From positions 1-7,199 of the forward strand of contig QGUT01000079.1 in NCBI GenBank assembly GCA_003242255.1: 7,199 bases of DNA, read 5' to 3'. The DNA comes from Bacillota bacterium (GTDB lineage Bacteria > Bacillota > Thermosediminibacteria > Thermosediminibacterales > Thermosediminibacteraceae). The position numbers and the translations under genes are program-made. Below are positions 6,238 to 7,199 of this stretch, one piece after another; positions within the stretch are counted from its first letter, which is position 1; every line of letters starts with the position of its first letter. The notes below the pieces were generated by a model. That model was not told the DNA's origin, ran no database searches, and saw only the letters and a program-made list of their open reading frames with translations.

Positions 6238-6651
6238 TTATTCCTCCCTTCTTATTTTCAATACATTTTCCTCGGCATCGTACACGGCCACTATATTGGT
6301 ATCCGGCATTAATTCGGGATGTCTCGAATAGAATTTCGTCAGTCCATCGATTCTACCCCTTACGGTCCTGTGGGTTTTGGCCGGTATCTTCTCTCCATAG
6401 TAGTCGATAGTTATCTCTTCTCCTAACGGCAACATTCTCCCAACGCTGCTTTTCGCACCCAGGGTCAATATCCCGAATTTCACCTGCGTCTCCGTCAGAG
6501 TATGTTTCGTAATGATATCTTCATCCTTTTCATGTACTCTTGCGCTTTTCAGCCTGACCGAATCGATGCTCACCTCCTTATTTTCAGGGTCTATATTGAA
6601 CACAAATTCCAGTTCCAGGATCGCAGAAGCTGTGACTTTTACTGTCGCCAA
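6238..6651 (-). CDS. Hypothetical protein, about 137 residues
   Basis: I do not recognise this family. I chose TTG 6651 as start: AAAGGAG (6666-6660) lies 8 nt upstream, and a longer in-frame TTG at 6702 is excluded because the -10 box of the promoter lies inside that extension. TTG 6654 is an alternative. The translation looks beta-rich in the first half (VKVTASAILELEFVFNID, 4-21) with no Cys, signal peptide or membrane segment. The C-terminal half (about 80-135) has strand-like ITIDYYGEKI, a conserved-looking RTVRGRIDGLTKFY (95-108), and an ending of the type P-D-x-x-I-V-A-V-Y-D...V-L-K-I-R that resembles small beta-barrel nucleic-acid-binding folds. That resemblance is impression only. It is the first gene of the probable operon with the 77-residue protein, dedA and plsC. 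Confidence 0.78.
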   Translation of the reverse strand: MATVKVTASAILELEFVFNIDPENKEVSIDSVRLKSARVHEKDEDIITKHTLTETQVKFGILTLGAKSSVGRMLPLGEEITIDYYGEKIPAKTHRTVRGRIDGLTKFYSRHPELMPDTNIVAVYDAEENVLKIRREE

Positions 6652-6687
6652 CAAACTCACTCCTTTTTCTCTACGCTTTCTATTTTT

Positions 6688-6716
6688 ATTATAATCTATC
6701 AAAGATATTATGTCAA
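6688..6716 (-). promoter_or_regulatory. Consensus sigma-A promoter of the hypothetical-dedA-plsC operon
   Basis: The minus strand has TTGACA (6716-6711) and TATAAT (6693-6688) with a 17-bp spacer, a full consensus match. The start is expected near 6681, giving a leader of about 30 nt to TTG 6651. It fixes the gene start by ruling out the upstream TTG at 6702. Confidence 0.9.
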
Positions 6717-6723
6717 TATTATT

Positions 6724-6739
6724 TTCTTGTCGTCAAGAA
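6724..6739 (-). repeat. Inverted repeat just upstream of the operon promoter
   Basis: TTCTTG (6724-6729) and CAAGAA (6734-6739) form a perfect 6-bp inverted repeat with a 4-bp spacer. The repeat ends 7 bp upstream of the -35 box and is centred near -50 from the predicted start. That position fits an operator or activator site. A weak hairpin in read-through RNA is the alternative. Confidence 0.4.
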
Positions 6740-6816
6740 TAATTTTATATTGATGCTTTCACTTTCTTTAATATGGCCATCTTTCTGGACTTGCCTCATA
6801 AATCGTATCAGTAGTT

Positions 6817-6845
6817 ATTGTACTATATACGCTTTCTCCCGTCAA
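6817..6845 (-). promoter_or_regulatory. Second, distal sigma-A-type promoter
   Basis: The minus strand has TTGACG (6845-6840) and TACAAT (6822-6817), each 5/6 to consensus, at 17-bp spacing. It points the same way as the proximal promoter 129 bp downstream, so the operon may have tandem promoters. Alternatively it drives only a short RNA across 6810-6720. Confidence 0.6.
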
Positions 6846-6864
6846 ACTCTCCTTTTACATTTTG

Positions 6865-6930
6865 CCGTACTTGTACGCACAGATAAGAAGACCCCACTCC
6901 TTTCTTTTTCACAAGTACGGAATGGGGTCT
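6865..6930 (-). terminator. Terminator-like hairpin after the tRNA-Ser genes, with interleaved inverted repeats
   Basis: In minus-strand RNA, AGACCCCATTCC (6930-6919) pairs with GGAGTGGGGTCT (6900-6889) over 12 bp including one G-U. It starts 14 nt after the tRNA CCA, where a tRNA terminator is expected, and is followed by moderately T-rich TCTTATCT. Plus-strand RNA would have a C-A mismatch instead, which favours the minus-strand reading. The loop carries CCGTACTTGT (6920-6911), an exact complement of ACAAGTACGG downstream (6874-6865), so the two helices interleave as in a pseudoknot or exclude each other. The last arm is also part of a local palindrome CGTAC-TT-GTACG (plus strand, 6866-6877). 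The rest of the roughly 290-bp gap between the tRNAs and the next gene holds the two promoters and the short inverted repeat. Confidence 0.5.
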
Positions 6931-6944
6931 AGTGTACATAATAA

Positions 6945-7040
6945 TGGCGGAGAGAGCGGGATTCGAACCCGCGAGACGGGCTTAAACACCCGTCTACTCG
7001 ATTTCCAGTCGAGCGCCTTCGACCACTCAGCCATCTCTCC
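6945..7040 (-). tRNA. tRNA-Ser (anticodon GGA)
   Basis: A complete 96-nt class II tRNA that reads UCC and UCU. Acceptor arms GGAGAGA (7040-7034) and TCTCTCC pair fully, the discriminator is G, and CCA is encoded (6947-6945). The anticodon stem CTCGA/TCGAG encloses loop CTGGAAA with GGA at 7006-7004. The long variable arm pairs AGACGGG with CCCGTCT, a serine-type feature, and the T arm is GCGGG-TTCGAAT-CCCGC. It lies 34 bp after the other tRNA-Ser and is probably cotranscribed with it. Confidence 0.98.
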
Positions 7041-7074
7041 GCGGTCTACAAGATTTTTAAATTTAATTTTTTAA

Positions 7075-7165
7075 TGGCGGAGAGAGTGAGATTCGAACTC
7101 ACGAGGCGGGGTTACCGCCTACTCGCTTTCGAGGCGAGCGCCTTCGACCTCTCGGCCATCTCTCC
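7075..7165 (-). tRNA. tRNA-Ser (anticodon CGA)
   Basis: A complete 91-nt class II tRNA that reads UCG. It has the same acceptor stem (GGAGAGA/TCTCTCC), discriminator G and encoded CCA (7077-7075) as its neighbour. The anticodon stem CTCGC/GCGAG encloses CTCGAAA with CGA at 7131-7129. The variable arm pairs AGGCGG with CCGCCT, and the T arm is GTGAG-TTCGAAT-CTCAC. The D arms of the two genes are nearly identical, which suggests tandem duplication and divergence. No convincing promoter lies in the 34 bp left upstream, so transcription probably starts outside the window. Confidence 0.98.
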
Positions 7166-7199
7166 ACCTAAATTATGATCTTTTTTTCCTGAAAAACTC

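Noticed and set aside
6652..6702. N-terminal extension of the 137-residue protein from TTG 6702
   Set aside because: The -10 box of a consensus promoter lies within this segment, so it would not be transcribed, and a good ribosome site lies just before TTG 6651.
6862..7074. 70-codon plus-strand frame
   Set aside because: It reads antisense through a complete tRNA-Ser.
7166..7199. CATAAT (7177-7172) as a -10 box for the tRNA genes
   Set aside because: No acceptable -35 at 16-18 bp within the visible sequence; the window edge cuts the region.

Overview
The window reads as chromosomal core DNA from an anaerobic Firmicute (Bacillota), most likely a Clostridia-type thermophile. This rests on four things: a long SRP RNA with an Alu domain directly upstream of dnaX, as in Bacillus/Clostridia; tRNAs with encoded CCA; strong GGAGG-type ribosome sites with GTG and TTG starts; and a 2-oxoacid:ferredoxin oxidoreductase, typical of anaerobes. 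The genus is a guess. Every gene I can support lies on the minus strand, so transcription runs from high to low coordinates. No mobile element, CRISPR array or plus-strand gene is visible.

In the order of transcription: two tRNA-Ser genes (CGA at 7075-7165, GGA at 6945-7040) are followed by a terminator-like hairpin with interleaved inverted repeats (6865-6930). Next come two sigma-A-type promoters (6817-6845 and a full-consensus one at 6688-6716) and a short inverted repeat (6724-6739). They lead into a probable four-gene operon: an unrecognised 137-residue protein, an unrecognised 77-residue protein, a DedA-family membrane protein and a PlsC-type acyltransferase. This unit ends in a clear Rho-independent terminator whose stem contains the plsC stop codon (4700-4731).

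A separate unit with its own promoter (4649-4677) encodes korA (fused gamma-alpha subunit) and korB, which abut with no gap. They form a two-subunit, CoA-dependent 2-oxoacid:ferredoxin oxidoreductase. The promoter of the SRP RNA begins 13 bp after the korB stop with no terminator visible between them. The SRP RNA (1746-2017) ends in a short-tailed terminator, followed 35 bp later by dnaX (tau/gamma subunits of DNA polymerase III), which runs off the left edge of the window.

Functionally the window combines translation and secretion RNAs, replication, membrane-lipid functions and anaerobic carbon metabolism. The tRNA-Ser / SRP RNA / dnaX arrangement recalls the Bacillus subtilis origin-proximal region. 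There, tadA sits between tRNA-Ser and the SRP RNA gene (from memory); here about 4.9 kb of lipid, hypothetical and korAB genes sits there instead. The least explained parts are the two unrecognised genes and the structured stretch between them and the tRNAs.
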